NCBI GenBank assembly: GCA_965226215.1
Contig: CBDDCH010000002.1
Span: 2,976,001 to 3,040,000, forward strand
Length of the DNA stretch: 64,000 bases
Direction: 5' to 3'
Origin: G963668345 sp965226215
GTDB lineage: Bacteria; Acidobacteriota; Terriglobia; Bryobacterales; UBA6623
Under the pieces are notes generated by a model, which saw only the letters and a program-made list of their open reading frames with translations, was not told the origin of the DNA and made no database searches. Below, in pieces: positions 51,747-61,539 of the stretch. A program made the translations under genes and the position numbers. Each line of letters opens with the position of its first letter. Positions within the stretch are counted from its first letter, which is position 1.

Positions 51747-53303
51747 CTAAGCTATGGCAGACCTCGTGACGCTGGAAATACTCTCTCGCTCCTGGGAGGC
51801 CGGGATGAGTGTTACGCGTCGCTCCGCTTGCAATAGTCTCGTAAATGTCTCAGGGGGCACCGGCCAACTGAAAAGACTGCCCTGAATCGCGTCGCAGTAA
51901 TGCAAACGCAAGAACCTCAGTTGCTCATCTGTTGAAACCCACTCAGCAACGACCGTGAGTCTCAGGTTGTGAGCCAGTTCAATAATGGCTGACACTATTC
52001 CGGCGGCATCTGGATCGTCGACGACCTCACGCAAAAAACTACCATCCATTTTCAATGCGTGAATTGGCAGAGATCTCAAGTAACTCAGTGAGGAGGCGCC
52101 GGTTCCAAAGTCATCGAGAGCGATGCGTACTCCCATCGCACTCAATTCAGTGAATGTTCTGACACTTTTTTCAACATCGTCCATGAACTTGCTTTCTGTG
52201 AGTTCCAGTTGCAGCAGATGGGGGGCTAGACCGGTGTCTTGCAAAGCTCGGGTCACGGATTCTACCAAACTTCCTGGCTTGAGCTGGCATGATGAGAGGT
52301 TGATCGAGGCACGGAGATGTGGATATCCTCCGCTCGCCCAAGCACTCGCCTGGGCGCACGCTGTTCGCAGCACCCACTCGCCGATCGGCACAATCAGACC
52401 CGTTTCTTCCGCTACCGGGATGAACTCCCCTGGGGGAATGAGGCCTTGTACTGGGTGGTCCCAGCGCACCAGGGCCTCAAAACCGTCTATTTGACCGGTC
52501 TGGACTGACACAATGGGCTGGTAGTGAACTCGGAACTCCTGGCGTTCAACGGCCCCACACAGCTCGGTTTCCATCTGCAGTCGCCCCTTGCGTTTGCCTC
52601 CTTTCGTTGGTTGAAGATTAAGTAAGGGAACCTTGGCGGATTCTCCCTTCTCTTCCCGGCGGCTTAGCAATGGGGGCTCTCCTATGGGAGCCGAAAACTG
52701 CCGCGTCACCCCGACCATCGTTTTGTCATCCAGACACATCTCACCCCGCTGGACCTTGCGGATGCCTTTAACCAGAAAACCTTTCGCCTCTTTTTTGTTT
52801 AGGAACCCGGCCGCTCCATGTTTCATGGCCAGAGTGTATTGGGCTTGGTCCGCTGAAGCGGTCAGCACAATGGTCTTGGTCTTGAAATGATAGGACCGCA
52901 GACGCTGCAGCACCGACAACCCATCTAGCCTAGGCATCATTAGGTCAAGCAGCAAAATGTCAGGCTGATGTTTCTGAAGCGCCTCAATCACTCCGTCGCC
53001 GTCACTGGCCTCGGCGACCACCTCGAAATCCGGTTCCAGCGACAGCAAACAGTGGAGAGCCTCGCGAAAAATCGCGTGGTCGTCCGCTAGTGCGAGGCGG
53101 ATCTTGGGACGCGAGCTGGGCGCTTCTACTCCCGTGCGAGCGCTTCTATTGGCCTGCCTCAGAGCTGTCGGCGGGTTCCGCTCAGCTCGTTCGTTCCCCG
53201 AAAACACCTGAGATTGTGTAGCACACGGCCCCCCTTTCTCAATAGGAAGCTGTGTCAAACATCGCTGACTCAGCATTGCCGGCCGCCCGGTCGATCTCTC
53301 CAT
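51747..53303 (-). CDS. Response regulator with EAL domain (c-di-GMP phosphodiesterase-like)
   Basis: 518 aa. After ~65 residues of variable N-terminus comes a receiver (LALADDHAIFREALHCLL, phospho-Asp in LLLDLMMPRLDGLSVL, Thr in IVLTASADQ, Lys in LNKKEAKGF), then a linker and an EAL domain: FEALVRWDHPVQGLI (EAL), INLSSCQ (Asn), LQLELTES (Glu), LDDFGTGASSLSYL (DD), ALKMDGSF (Lys), and DAIQGSLFSWPVP (Gln). The EGVE segment is altered to AEWVST, so phosphodiesterase activity is uncertain. The receiver resembles NarL-type; fused EAL regulators of this kind turn over c-di-GMP. Divergence with the downstream regulator gene gives a second signalling output. Confidence 0.88.
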   Translation of the reverse strand: MERSTGRPAMLSQRCLTQLPIEKGGPCATQSQVFSGNERAERNPPTALRQANRSARTGVEAPSSRPKIRLALADDHAIFREALHCLLSLEPDFEVVAEASDGDGVIEALQKHQPDILLLDLMMPRLDGLSVLQRLRSYHFKTKTIVLTASADQAQYTLAMKHGAAGFLNKKEAKGFLVKGIRKVQRGEMCLDDKTMVGVTRQFSAPIGEPPLLSRREEKGESAKVPLLNLQPTKGGKRKGRLQMETELCGAVERQEFRVHYQPIVSVQTGQIDGFEALVRWDHPVQGLIPPGEFIPVAEETGLIVPIGEWVLRTACAQASAWASGGYPHLRASINLSSCQLKPGSLVESVTRALQDTGLAPHLLQLELTESKFMDDVEKSVRTFTELSAMGVRIALDDFGTGASSLSYLRSLPIHALKMDGSFLREVVDDPDAAGIVSAIIELAHNLRLTVVAEWVSTDEQLRFLRLHYCDAIQGSLFSWPVPPETFTRLLQAERRVTLIPASQERESISSVTRSAIA

Positions 53304-53584
53304 GGCAAATGTGCGACAGACGTCGCTTTTTTGTGCAGGGGGTCAGAATTTGGCAGGCTCCGAGCCGCTCTCGTAGTTTTCCAGTCTCACGACTCTCGGT
53401 CTGTAAGAAGCTAGTATGTCACCAGGAGGTGACCCTGGGGAACTGTGGATAATACCAGTACTACCGAAACAATCTACGGTATCACCACGGCATCCAGGGT
53501 GTCCCGCGAGCAATCTTACGTGGATTCGCGTAACCCGCAAGGAACTTGCGGCACAAAAAGGGGAGGGGAGGTAGAGGTAGGCTT
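53304..53584. other. Gap upstream of the REC-EAL gene
   Basis: 281 bp without a convincing gene; short frames only. Confidence 0.35.
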
Positions 53585-54221
53585 TCAGGCCGTGACGATG
53601 CCATGTTTGATGGCATACCGAGTCAACTCAGCGGTGTTAAAAGCTCCTAGGGCTTTCTTGATCCGGGCCTGGTGGAATTCCACAGTTCTGGGGGATATAT
53701 TCAAAATGCTAGCGATGCTCTTCACGGCGTGCCCCTCCGCCGTTAACTGCAGTACTTCCCGTTGGCGCGGCGTCAGGGCGGTGGACTTGGGCGGGCCCTC
53801 CGATAGCGCTTTCACCATACCCTTGGTCACTAGTGGTGTTACATAGACCCGGTCCTTAAGCACTTCTCGGATCGCCGTGACCAGTTCGGAGACGGCCGAG
53901 CGTTTAAGCGAGGTAGCCGCTGGCTCCCTCACGCATAGCCTCGGAGACGTAGGTCGGGTCCGCATGCATGGTCAGAAAGATTACCTTGATGTGCGGTCTA
54001 TGTTTTCTGAGCCAGCGGGCGGCCTCGAGGCCGTTCAGAAGCCGCATCGAAATGTCCAGCAGGATGATATTGGGGTTCAACTTCGCGGCGGCGGACAGAA
54101 GAGCACGTCCGTCCTCGACTGCGCCAACGATTTCGAATTCGGGTTCCAATAGATTCCGGAACGCCTCCAAAAGGAGGGTGTGGTCGTCAGCCAACAGCAC
54201 GCGGGGGCCCTTTATGATCAT
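53585..54221 (-). pseudogene. NarL/FixJ-type response regulator with one frameshift
   Basis: First frame from 54221: VLLADDHTLLLEAFRNLLEP, phospho-Asp in IILLDISMRLLNGLEAARWL, FLTMHADPTYVSEAMREGASGYL, then stop. In the next frame, LKRSAVSELVTAIREVLKD and the LuxR HTH: ALTPRQREVLQLTAEGHAVK then SIASILNISPRTVEFHQARI. One extra base between GYL and LKR (near 53921) breaks a protein that would be about 210 aa. The usual DxxMP is DISMR (Pro to Arg). Partner kinase unknown; the hybrid kinase in the same island is a candidate. Confidence 0.85.
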
Positions 54222-54520
54222 TCTACCCCGTATCGCCGATTTGGCCGAAACGTCGCATCGAACAGCCGGTAGTGCACCCGACCCGCCCCCGGAGTCGGAT
54301 GCTTCGCCCAGGCGCCATCCGCCTCAACGCCCTCCGGTTGGCCAAAACGTGACAAGGCTTCAAGAAATAATCCCGAGCCCGAGCCAACATCGAGGATGAG
54401 CCCGAAACCGCTTTCGGGTTTCAACTGTTCCAGCCATTTGAGAGTCAGCTTTTCGCGGGATCTCCACCACCAATGGCGGCGATAGAGTTCGGCGTATTTT
54501 ACGACATAAGCGGGATCCAC
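54218..54520 (-). pseudogene. N-terminal fragment of a class I methyltransferase
   Basis: About 100 aa: YAELYRRHWWWRSREKLTLK precedes the SAM motif I GLILDVGSGSGLFLEALSRF and a motif II-like GVEADGAW. FDATFRPNRRYGVE stops just where motif IV would follow. It overlaps the response regulator start by 4 bp. Two-thirds of a SAM-dependent methyltransferase are missing. Confidence 0.75.
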
Positions 54521-54522
54521 CG

Positions 54523-54804
54523 CTATCTCCCGACGATTCGACTTACGATGTACAGCGGCCGGCGTTTGGTCTCTTCGTAGATTCTGCCGAGATATTCACC
54601 AATCAAGCCCAGAAACAGCATCTGCACGCCGGAGAGAAACACAATGAAGAAGATCAACGCGGTGAAGCCCGCGGGTGATTCGTTAAGCACTAATCGAGCG
54701 TATAGCGCGTAGAGCAAGTAACAGCACGCCACACTCAGCGCTCCCAGTCCAGCAAAGGAGGCCATCCGCAGAGGCAAGATGGAGAAAGAGAAAATGCCGT
54801 CTAA
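54523..54804 (-). pseudogene. C-terminal fragment of a GT2 polyprenyl-type glycosyltransferase
   Basis: Frame from LDGIFSFSILPLRMASFAGLG through LGLIGEYLGRIYEETKRRPLY ends at 54523. This two-helix C-terminus with EYLGRIYxExKxRPxYIV belongs to DPM1/GtrB-like transferases that load sugar onto undecaprenyl phosphate. The catalytic GT-A domain is absent. It and the methyltransferase probably belonged to a polysaccharide or lipid-modification locus. Confidence 0.75.
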
Positions 54805-54930
54805 GCCAGGATTTCCGATTTGGCTCCTCTGACGGCACGAGTCTACACCCTCACCCGGCGAAGCGCAACCATTTCTCCACCCGAAAGAGGCGGCGGCTGA
54901 GGCGGGACCGATCGAGCCCCCTTCTTGCCC
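54805..54930. other. Short sequence of unclear origin between GT2 relic and IS1380 copy 2
   Basis: No homology to the missing glycosyltransferase part is evident. It may be a third small inserted or deleted remnant. Confidence 0.3.
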
Positions 54931-56407
54931 CTCATGGGGGCTGATCCGCCGCTGCGAAGTCAATTTCGCAGACACCCTTCCGAGCTTCCGTCCTCAGTAC
55001 TCAGGTTTCGCATTCGGCAAGTCGCGTGCTACCCGCCCGGCACAGGCAGCGCCCAGATCCTCCGCAGCATGTCGCCAAACAGGCGCCGGTTCAGATGTCC
55101 CTCCGCGAACAAGAGCCAGTAATACCGCGCGTGTTTAATTAGCCGTCCGCCCGTCTTCATCAGCCGGTGCTGCAAGCTCGTCAGCGACCAGCTCTTGATC
55201 CGTTGCGGCAGCCCCAGCCGCCGCCACAAGTTGCCCAGGTTATAGGCCAGCACGCTGAGCTGCAAGCGCACCTCGTTCGCCCGGAAGCGATGGCACGACA
55301 GCCGCGTCCAGTGCGTCGCTTGCTTACCTTCTTTGATCCACTGCTCCGCCGTGCCGCGCTTGTTGTAGAAACGCACCACCGACCGGCTTGGCAAGCTCAT
55401 GTTCGTCACGATAAAACCGACGCGCGCGAATAGCTCGCCCTGGTGGTGCTCGACCTTGGCGACAACTCGTCTGGGCCCCTTCCAGCTCTCCGCCTGATAG
55501 CGAAAGCTCTTGTAGCGCACTAGCGGCTTGCGGCCGGGCCTCCCCGGCGGACGAAACAGGATGTCTTCGATCTCCAGCTCCAGGCTCTTATTGGCCGGAA
55601 TGCGGATCGCGTAGTCCGCGCCGCGCTCCTCCAGTGCTTCGTAGATCTCGGGCTTGGCGAAGGCGGCATCGGCGCGAAAGGTGACCTGTTTGCCTTCGGC
55701 CAGTTGGCGCTCGATCTCCGGCAACAATAGCTCATCCCAGTCCTCGGCGCTGTGCACGTTGCCGGGACGCAGCTTGGCAGCGAGGCAATCACCATGACCG
55801 TTGAACAAAAGCAACGGGTGGTAGCAGACCGACTCGAAGTGTCCGTTGTAGGCACTGCCTTCCTGTTGGCCATGGACCGGACTCTCGGTGGAGTCCATGT
55901 CCAGAACGACCCGCTCGGAGTCGTCGAACGCCTCCGCTTGCCCGACCAGCTCTCGGTTCAGCGCCATCAGCCCCAGCAGGTTCTCTTCGCTCGCCAGCAT
56001 CTCCGTCTCGAAGCCGTGCAGCGTCGAGGTCAAGGCCGCACCGCGATCCCAGATCTTCTGCGAGCCGATCAAGCGAAACGTCGGGTCAGCCGACACTCGG
56101 ACGGCGTCGTTGACGTCCTCGTAGCCTGCCAAGCGGCTGTAGACCGACTGCCGCAACAGATCAGCGAACGTGAACTGCTTGTTTGTGCCTTGCCGGGAGT
56201 CGGTGAGATGCTCGCCGATCAGTTTCCCGAGTCCGAGTCGCTCGTCCAACTCCCGAACCAGGATCAAGCCACCGTCGGAAGTGACGTGCGATCCCTGGAA
56301 ATCGACTTTCTACGAGCCGTTGAAACTTAGCTGGAATGGCTTGGTTTGTTTTTCACCCATTGGGTGTTGGCCTCCATGGCGTCCTCATCGGGCTCTAGCC
56401 CCTATGA
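54931..56407 (-). mobile_element. IS1380-family element, copy 2 (different subgroup), decayed
   Basis: Boundaries are tentative: TCATGGGGGCTGATC near 54931 and the complement of TCATAGGGGCTAGAG ending at 56407 look like inverted ends. The transposase inside has an early nonsense codon. The flanking 4-bp duplication could not be recognised. It is distinct from copy 1 at the protein level. Confidence 0.6.
55029..56360 (-). pseudogene. IS1380-family transposase with premature stop
   Basis: From ATG 56360 (MGEKQTKPFQLSFNGS), codon 17 is TAG (56310-56312), then KVDFQGSHVTSDGGLILVRE. The TAG most simply derives from Leu TTG. The rest is open for 427 codons with DDE landmarks VVLDMDSTESPVHGQQEGS and VTFRADAAFAKPEIYEALEE, and YNKRGTAEQWIKEGKQA. 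Re-initiation at TTG/GTG downstream could yield a near-complete protein. Confidence 0.8.
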
Positions 56408-56598
56408 ATAAAGACGCTCAAGGCCGCCGGAAGGTCGAGAGGTCTGAATCAAATTGGAAATGCGGGTTTCTAGCGCGCACCAGCATGACCAGCGGGAACA
56501 AGCGAGACTCACGAGAAAATCGCGATCAACATAATACAAGGAACTTACTAGATAACTCGTTGACTCAGAACGAGTTGCAAAGTCTATTGAGTTCGCGG

Positions 56599-56619
56599 AT
56601 CCCACCCTCACCGCCACAA
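56599..56619 (+). other. Right attachment-like repeat of tRNA-Ser(CGA) 3' end
   Basis: Exact 21-bp copy of 40015-40035, with GTTCG partly preserved upstream (two extra bases). It lies 20 bp from the stop of a tyrosine recombinase gene. A functional tRNA is not formed here. Confidence 0.75.
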
Positions 56620-56638
56620 TAACTCCCCGTGAACGCAG

Positions 56639-57107
56639 TTAGTTAACAAGATCTCTTGCTTTGTGTACCTCTCGTGTGCCCTTCGTTTCGGCAAACAAGA
56701 TCGGATCTTCGCTCCACGTTCTCCTAATGTCGGCTTCGATTTGCTCCTGTCGAGCTTTCACCCAGGGCGCATAATGTCGCTCCGTAACTTTCACACTGCT
56801 GTGGCCGAGAAGCACTGAAACCCACTCGATAGGCACCCTTCAAAAGTAAATCGACTGCAAAGGTGTCCCGGAAACGGTGGGCGTGGCCGTCCTTGATGCC
56901 AGCCAGCGAAAACAGCGAATGCATGTACTTCATCCACGTGCGAGCAATGCCGTTCGGGTCAGACGTACCGCTCCAAAAAAAGTAGGTTTCATTGGCGTGC
57001 TGGAAACAGTTGAGCCCCTCAATCACGGCGTCAGGCAAGAGAACATAGACTGGAACACCCGTTTTGGGGACGTAGAGCAACGCACGGATGTCCCGGGAAA
57101 TGTGCAG
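56639..57107 (-). pseudogene. Tyrosine recombinase C-terminal domain, frameshifted
   Basis: Upstream frame: LHISRDIRALLYVPKTGVPV, YVLLPDAVIEGL, FFWSGTSDPNGIARTWMKYM, and GHAHRFRDTFAVDLLLKG (catalytic His-x-x-Arg). At about 56838 the frame shifts to VPIEWVSVLLGHSSVKVTER and HYAPWVKARQEQ (catalytic His and Tyr nucleophile). No N-terminal domain is present. It sits directly outside the right tRNA repeat, where island integrases normally are. Confidence 0.85.
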
Positions 57108-57132
57108 CGGAGCACGATCGGGTCGTGCGGTC

Positions 57133-57405
57133 TTAGCGTGGAGATGGGGAGTCTTCAGGAAACTGTTCAACGATTGCCGCCGCGGCGGCATCGTAGATGG
57201 ACCGCGATTGATCCGTATCTCCCATGATTTGAGACAGGAGCTTCCAGACAGCGCCACAGCGAGTGGGAGCCCACCCGCTCCCGAATCCTTGTTGGCGCGG
57301 GGTAGCGTTCCAATTATCTCCACGGCGCTCTATTCGAATGTCGCCAGAGCTGGTGATCTCTTCGATGATTACGAGTCGATCGTTCTCAACTGTGCATTTC
57401 GCCAT
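57133..57405 (-). CDS. Small hypothetical protein next to the integrase
   Basis: 90 aa: MAKCTVENDRLVIIEEITSS, GDIRIERRGDNWN, then a helical tail DTDQSRSIYDAAAAAIVEQF. A beta-then-helix arrangement, normal composition, but no family recognised and it overlaps the degraded 5' end of the integrase. May be an accessory gene of the first island. Confidence 0.4.
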   Translation of the reverse strand: MAKCTVENDRLVIIEEITSSGDIRIERRGDNWNATPRQQGFGSGWAPTRCGAVWKLLSQIMGDTDQSRSIYDAAAAAIVEQFPEDSPSPR

Positions 57406-57693
57406 GACGATGCTAACGTATCAGGCGGCAATAAGCTCTGACAAATCCCACAAGTGATTCCTGATCCGGGCCTCCATCGCGAGCGTGCCTTTCAGGATAT
57501 CACCCCGTGGTCTTATCTCACAGCGAAGAAAACCTAGCTCCACGTTATTCTGGGACAAACGGCTGGTGACTGACGGTGGCGGAGCGATGATCGATCAGGT
57601 TTGCCACGGGCTGCTAAGGAAGGGGGATGGAGCCCCCACGATGCCGCTTCACGGTTTTGTCGCGCACGCCGCTAACTGGGTCAAGGCGCCAAA
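57406..57693. other. Gap between the island relics and spermidine-synthase gene
   Basis: 288 bp with only short frames. Nothing recognised. Confidence 0.35.
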
Positions 57694-59776
57694 CTAAAAC
57701 TTAAATACCTGCCAAAGACTTGCGAAGTCATCCGTCCAAATCAGCGGTGGCCTCTCGTCGTCCAGCCACGTCTCGGCCGCCGCTTGTATCGCTTGCGTCT
57801 CGAGAAATACCGGGTCCCTTGTAAGGATCGCCCAGGTCGCTTCGCTAACCCCTCTAGCCTGCTCACTCTCAGACTGGATCAGCAACACCTTACTCCCGAA
57901 ATGATCCGCGAGACCTCGCACAACCGGCGTCAGGTCGACGAACCGGTTTGAGATGTGAAATAAAAGCACCCCGTCGGGCTTGAGATGTTTCCAGTAAAGA
58001 TCGACACACTCGGCGGTGAGCAAATGGATCGGGATCGCTTCGCTCGTAAATGCATCGATCGCCAACACGTCAAACCCCTGCGGATGCCCATTAGCCAGTT
58101 CTTGTTTCAACCGAACACGGGCATCACCGACGACGACCTCCGTCCGCGCAGAGCTGTCGCCGCGGTAGGTGAAGTAGTTCTCTGAAATCAACACGACGTC
58201 GGGGTTGATCTCATAGAACCGGATGAAATCCCCTTGTCGGGCAAGGGCAGCCACCGTGCCGGCTCCCAACCCAACGATGCCAATCCTCAGGTGTCGGTCG
58301 GGAAGATCGACGTCCTGCCGACGCGGATGACATTCGAGAGCCAGGCCGATCCCGCTCTGGAATCCGTAATAGGCAGTGGGCCAACGACGCTTTTCCTTAT
58401 CGGTGTACTGAAATCCATGCATGATCTGGCCGTGGGTGAGCTTTACGTACCGCCCGTTGTCATCGCTGCTTTCTGTAAGGCGAAGTAGACCATAGAAATT
58501 GCGTGATTTGACCAGCGCAGTCTCATTACTGGGGAACGTCAGGGCGTAGAACATGGCCAGCATTAGGATTAGGATCACCGGGGGCGGCTTCAACGTCGCA
58601 GCTAAGGTGGGTTTCCAGGCACCCGCACGATACCAGCCGGCCAGGGTCAGCAGGCAGCATGCCCCTAGGGCGAGGTGGTGTCCCCAGTAGCCCACAAACA
58701 GACGCGGCGCCACCAGCGCGACGAATACTGCTCCAAGCGCTCCCCCCGCCGCGGCGACAAGATAGAACAGCGTCAGGAACCGTGGATGCGGCCTAGCCCG
58801 CACCAACTCGCCGTGGCACGCCATGCAACCGATAAACAGTGTGACCGAAAAAACGACAATCTGAATCCAAAGCTTCACCCACGCTCCGGCCACAAGCATC
58901 CCGAACGCTAAAGGGACCATCACCCTGAGCAGTAAGCCAAATGCCCGCCGCCTGTACCAGCGCTCGTTATCGAAGCACAGGATGAAGCTCAACAAGTAAA
59001 GTGCCAGCGGCAGAACCCACAGGAACGGCACCACAGGCACCTCTTGGGAGATCTGATTCGTCGTTGCCAATAGAAGGGCTGAACCGGTGCCCGCAAGGCA
59101 GAGCCAAAACAGAACCGTTCCCGGGCTTGGCGAGATCGCACTTTCCTGTGCTGCCGACCCCTGAGTCGAAGACCCGTTCTGCTTCCTGGCGCCCAGTGTT
59201 TCGGTGACCGCATCATTAGCTGACGAGTGTGCCAGACCGCGGGCCCGAACCGCACACCAGGCGCACACCAACACGAACCCCGCGTACCCCCAGGACTAAA
59301 TCTTTGCCTGCAGAGGCAGCCTCAACAAAGGTTCCAGCAGAAAGGGGTAACTGAGCAACGCCAGCAACGACCCGGCGTTTGAGAGAGCGTAAAGGCGGTA
59401 GGTCGAGCCGCCTAAGAAGGTAGCGCCAACCCAGCACTGCAGTAGTGGAGCCGTCGATGACAACAGCAGGAAAGGCGGGCCAACGTTGGCCAGAAGCAGC
59501 ACTAGTATACGCCCAGTGGGTTCATCTTCCTGCATTGGCTTCCAAACTTCCGGCGCCGGCGCAATAGGGAGCACCAGCAACGACGCCGCCAGCAGCACGA
59601 CGTGCAACCAAGCCTGTGTCCGTGCCGGAACCCGCTGGCTTAGAAGATGTGCATAGCCATAGCCGGCTAACAACAGCAACTGGAAGAACAATAAGCACGT
59701 TGTCCAGACGGTCGGCCCTCCGCCTAACCAAGGTAATATGTATCGGGCGATGACCGGCTGCACCAGAAACAAAAGG

Positions 59777-61074
59777 GGCTCTTCCGGGTTTTAAGTGGGC
59801 GAAGGAGCCAGATCGAGTTTCCCACAGTGGAAGTAGATGGCGTTGATGAAGTTCTGTTGATTGCGGAAACCGCGCGCCGTGGCCTTGACCCATTGAATCC
59901 TTGAGTTCAACCCCTCGCTGACCGCGTTCGTATGCGGTGTTTCAGATACGTGAGTATGTTTTCGAGGCGAGCCGTCAACATCCGCGCTACGGTGACCATC
60001 GGCGTCAGCCGGCTGCGACTCGCCCAGCCGCGCCATTGCTCGAAGAAAGCTCGCGCCGCCGATTCGCGACGATAGTCGAACAGCCGCATCGCCGTTTCCT
60101 TCAACGCCCACGCCCGCGCCGTCTTCAAGTCGCTTTCGCGCAGCGCGCGGAACTCGCGCCAGGCGTCCTCGGAAAAGTTCGCCGGATGCCGCAGCCAAGC
60201 GTACTTCGTGCCTGTCAAACGCTCGTCGCCGAGGGCCAGTAAACGCTTGTTCTCCGCCCGCCGCACCTGGTCCACCGCCTTCGCCAGATGCGCCGCGATG
60301 TGATATTTGTCGTAAACGATCTTTTTCTCCGATTCGTCGAGATGCTCCCGGGTCGAGGCGACGTAAGGATCCCACATGTCCATCGCGACGGCCTCGACTC
60401 GGGCGAGTTGCTCTGCGCTCAACGTCTTCCAAAAGCCGTCCAGGCTGGCCTGGCGGCGTCCCTCGGCGACGAACAACACGCGCGAGCGGTTGAGATCGTT
60501 GACGACGGTGAGATAGCGATGGCGCTTGCGGAAGCTCTTCTCGTCGACGCCCAGGTAGGGAATCGGCTCTGCCGCGCGACGTTCGAGCCCACGTTGCACG
60601 GCGCGTTCCAGGATGCCGTGAATCTCGTCCCAGCTCAGCGCCAGCAACTCGGCGATGCCTTGCTGGCTGGCTTCCTTCAGCCACGAGATCGCGAGAGCTT
60701 CAAACAGCGCGGTGAAGCGGCTGGAAGCCTCGGCCCAGGGCAGTCGCACGACGCGCGGCCCGTGCTCGGAGCAGTCGCTGCGCGGCGGCCGGGCGTGCAG
60801 GATCGTGCGGTACTGACAGGTGTCGAGGTGACGCCAGCGGCGTTCGGGCTGATGATCGTGGAGTGCGCACACGGCGCTGCATTGGCGGCACGGCCAGCGG
60901 ACTTGCTCGTCGTGTTCGAGGAAGACGTGGACTTCGCCGTCGGCTCGGCGCAGCTCCACTCGCACGACTTTCCAGGGACTTTCGATGCCCAGAATCTGGC
61001 GGTATAGCTCGCGGTCTTGCATCCCGCGAGACTACCACCGAGCCTCACTCGCCCACTAGAAACCCGGAAGAACC
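59777..61074 (-). mobile_element. ISL3-family insertion sequence, copy 3
   Basis: 1298 bp, flanked by the exact 8-bp duplication ACAAAAGG (59769-59776 and 61075-61082). Same ends as copies 1 and 2. It is one base shorter owing to a deletion in the transposase. Confidence 0.95.
59791..61022 (-). pseudogene. ISL3 transposase copy 3, single-base deletion
   Basis: Identical to copies 1 and 2 until about 59932, where CGTAATGCGG is CGTATGCGG. The frame then reads KHRIRTRSARG and stops at 59907, losing the last ~40 residues with the Glu-containing VSEGLNSRIQW helix. Likely inactive unless supplied in trans. Confidence 0.9.
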
Positions 61075-61126
61075 ACAAAAGGAAGGCGCTCAAAAAGATG
61101 GTCAGGGCGAATACTGCCATGCACAC

Positions 61127-61392
61127 ACCCAGCCCAGGCCGGCAGCCGGAAAGCGAAAAGCCGTCGTAGGAACGGGTCGGACCGTAATCGATATAGCGCG
61201 GGCTACATCAAGCCCGACGTCAACTTACAATGTTCTAGAATCATACACCTGGGGCACGGAGAACGACAGGTCGCGGAATCGCCGCAAAGCTGCCACAAGA
61301 TTTGCGAAGGCACACATTGTAGTCTTTGAAGGTCAGACTGCTTCCTGTCGAAGGGCAGACAAAAATACCTCGCTTGCGTTGAGCTGAGCCCC
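61127..61392. other. Gap with a weak hairpin
   Basis: No gene. CGGGCT-ACATCA-AGCCCG at 61199-61216 is a palindromic motif like others in the window. Confidence 0.35.
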
Positions 61393-61539
61393 ATGGTCCT
61401 TTCTAAAAAGGACGCTCAGTATCGTGCCGAGGCGGTACCTCTGAGCCAATGGTTTGCGTCAACCGACCTGTCGCAGGGGGAATCAAAGCTGACCAAGCGC
61501 GACGCGGAAATCTTGAGGGCTCTGGGCTATATCCAGTAG
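61393..61539 (+). pseudogene. C-terminal relic of a sulfatase-type protein
   Basis: Frame MVLSKKDAQYRAEAVPLSQW ending LTKRDAEILRALGYIQ. The DAExLRxLGYxx terminus matches the end of acidobacterial sulfatase-fold proteins, including the one at 3878-5956 (RLRSLGYVQ). The rest of the gene is missing. Confidence 0.6.

Larger units (their letters stand above)
57694..61126 (-). pseudogene. Fused membrane/spermidine-synthase-like protein, with nonsense codon and ISL3 insertion
   Basis: Starts MCMAVFALTIFLSAFLL (61126). After the ISL3 element the frame resumes FLVQPVIARYILPWLGGGPT. About 10-12 membrane helices follow, then a cytoplasmic spermidine-synthase fold: LRIGIVGLGAGTVAALARQG, YEINPDVVLISENYF, DARVRLKQEL and FDVLAIDAFTSEAIPIHLLT. 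Removing the IS and one ACAAAAGG copy restores reading in frame. A second lesion is TAG at 59296-59298 (LQAKI-stop-SWGYAGFVLV), in the middle of the membrane part. Intact protein would be about 710 aa. Homologues are common in Acidobacteria; polyamine synthesis is not established. Confidence 0.85.

Noticed and set aside
57485..57697. 70-codon plus-strand ORF
   Set aside because: No ribosome binding site or recognisable motif; ends inside the spermidine-synthase gene's 3' end on the opposite strand.
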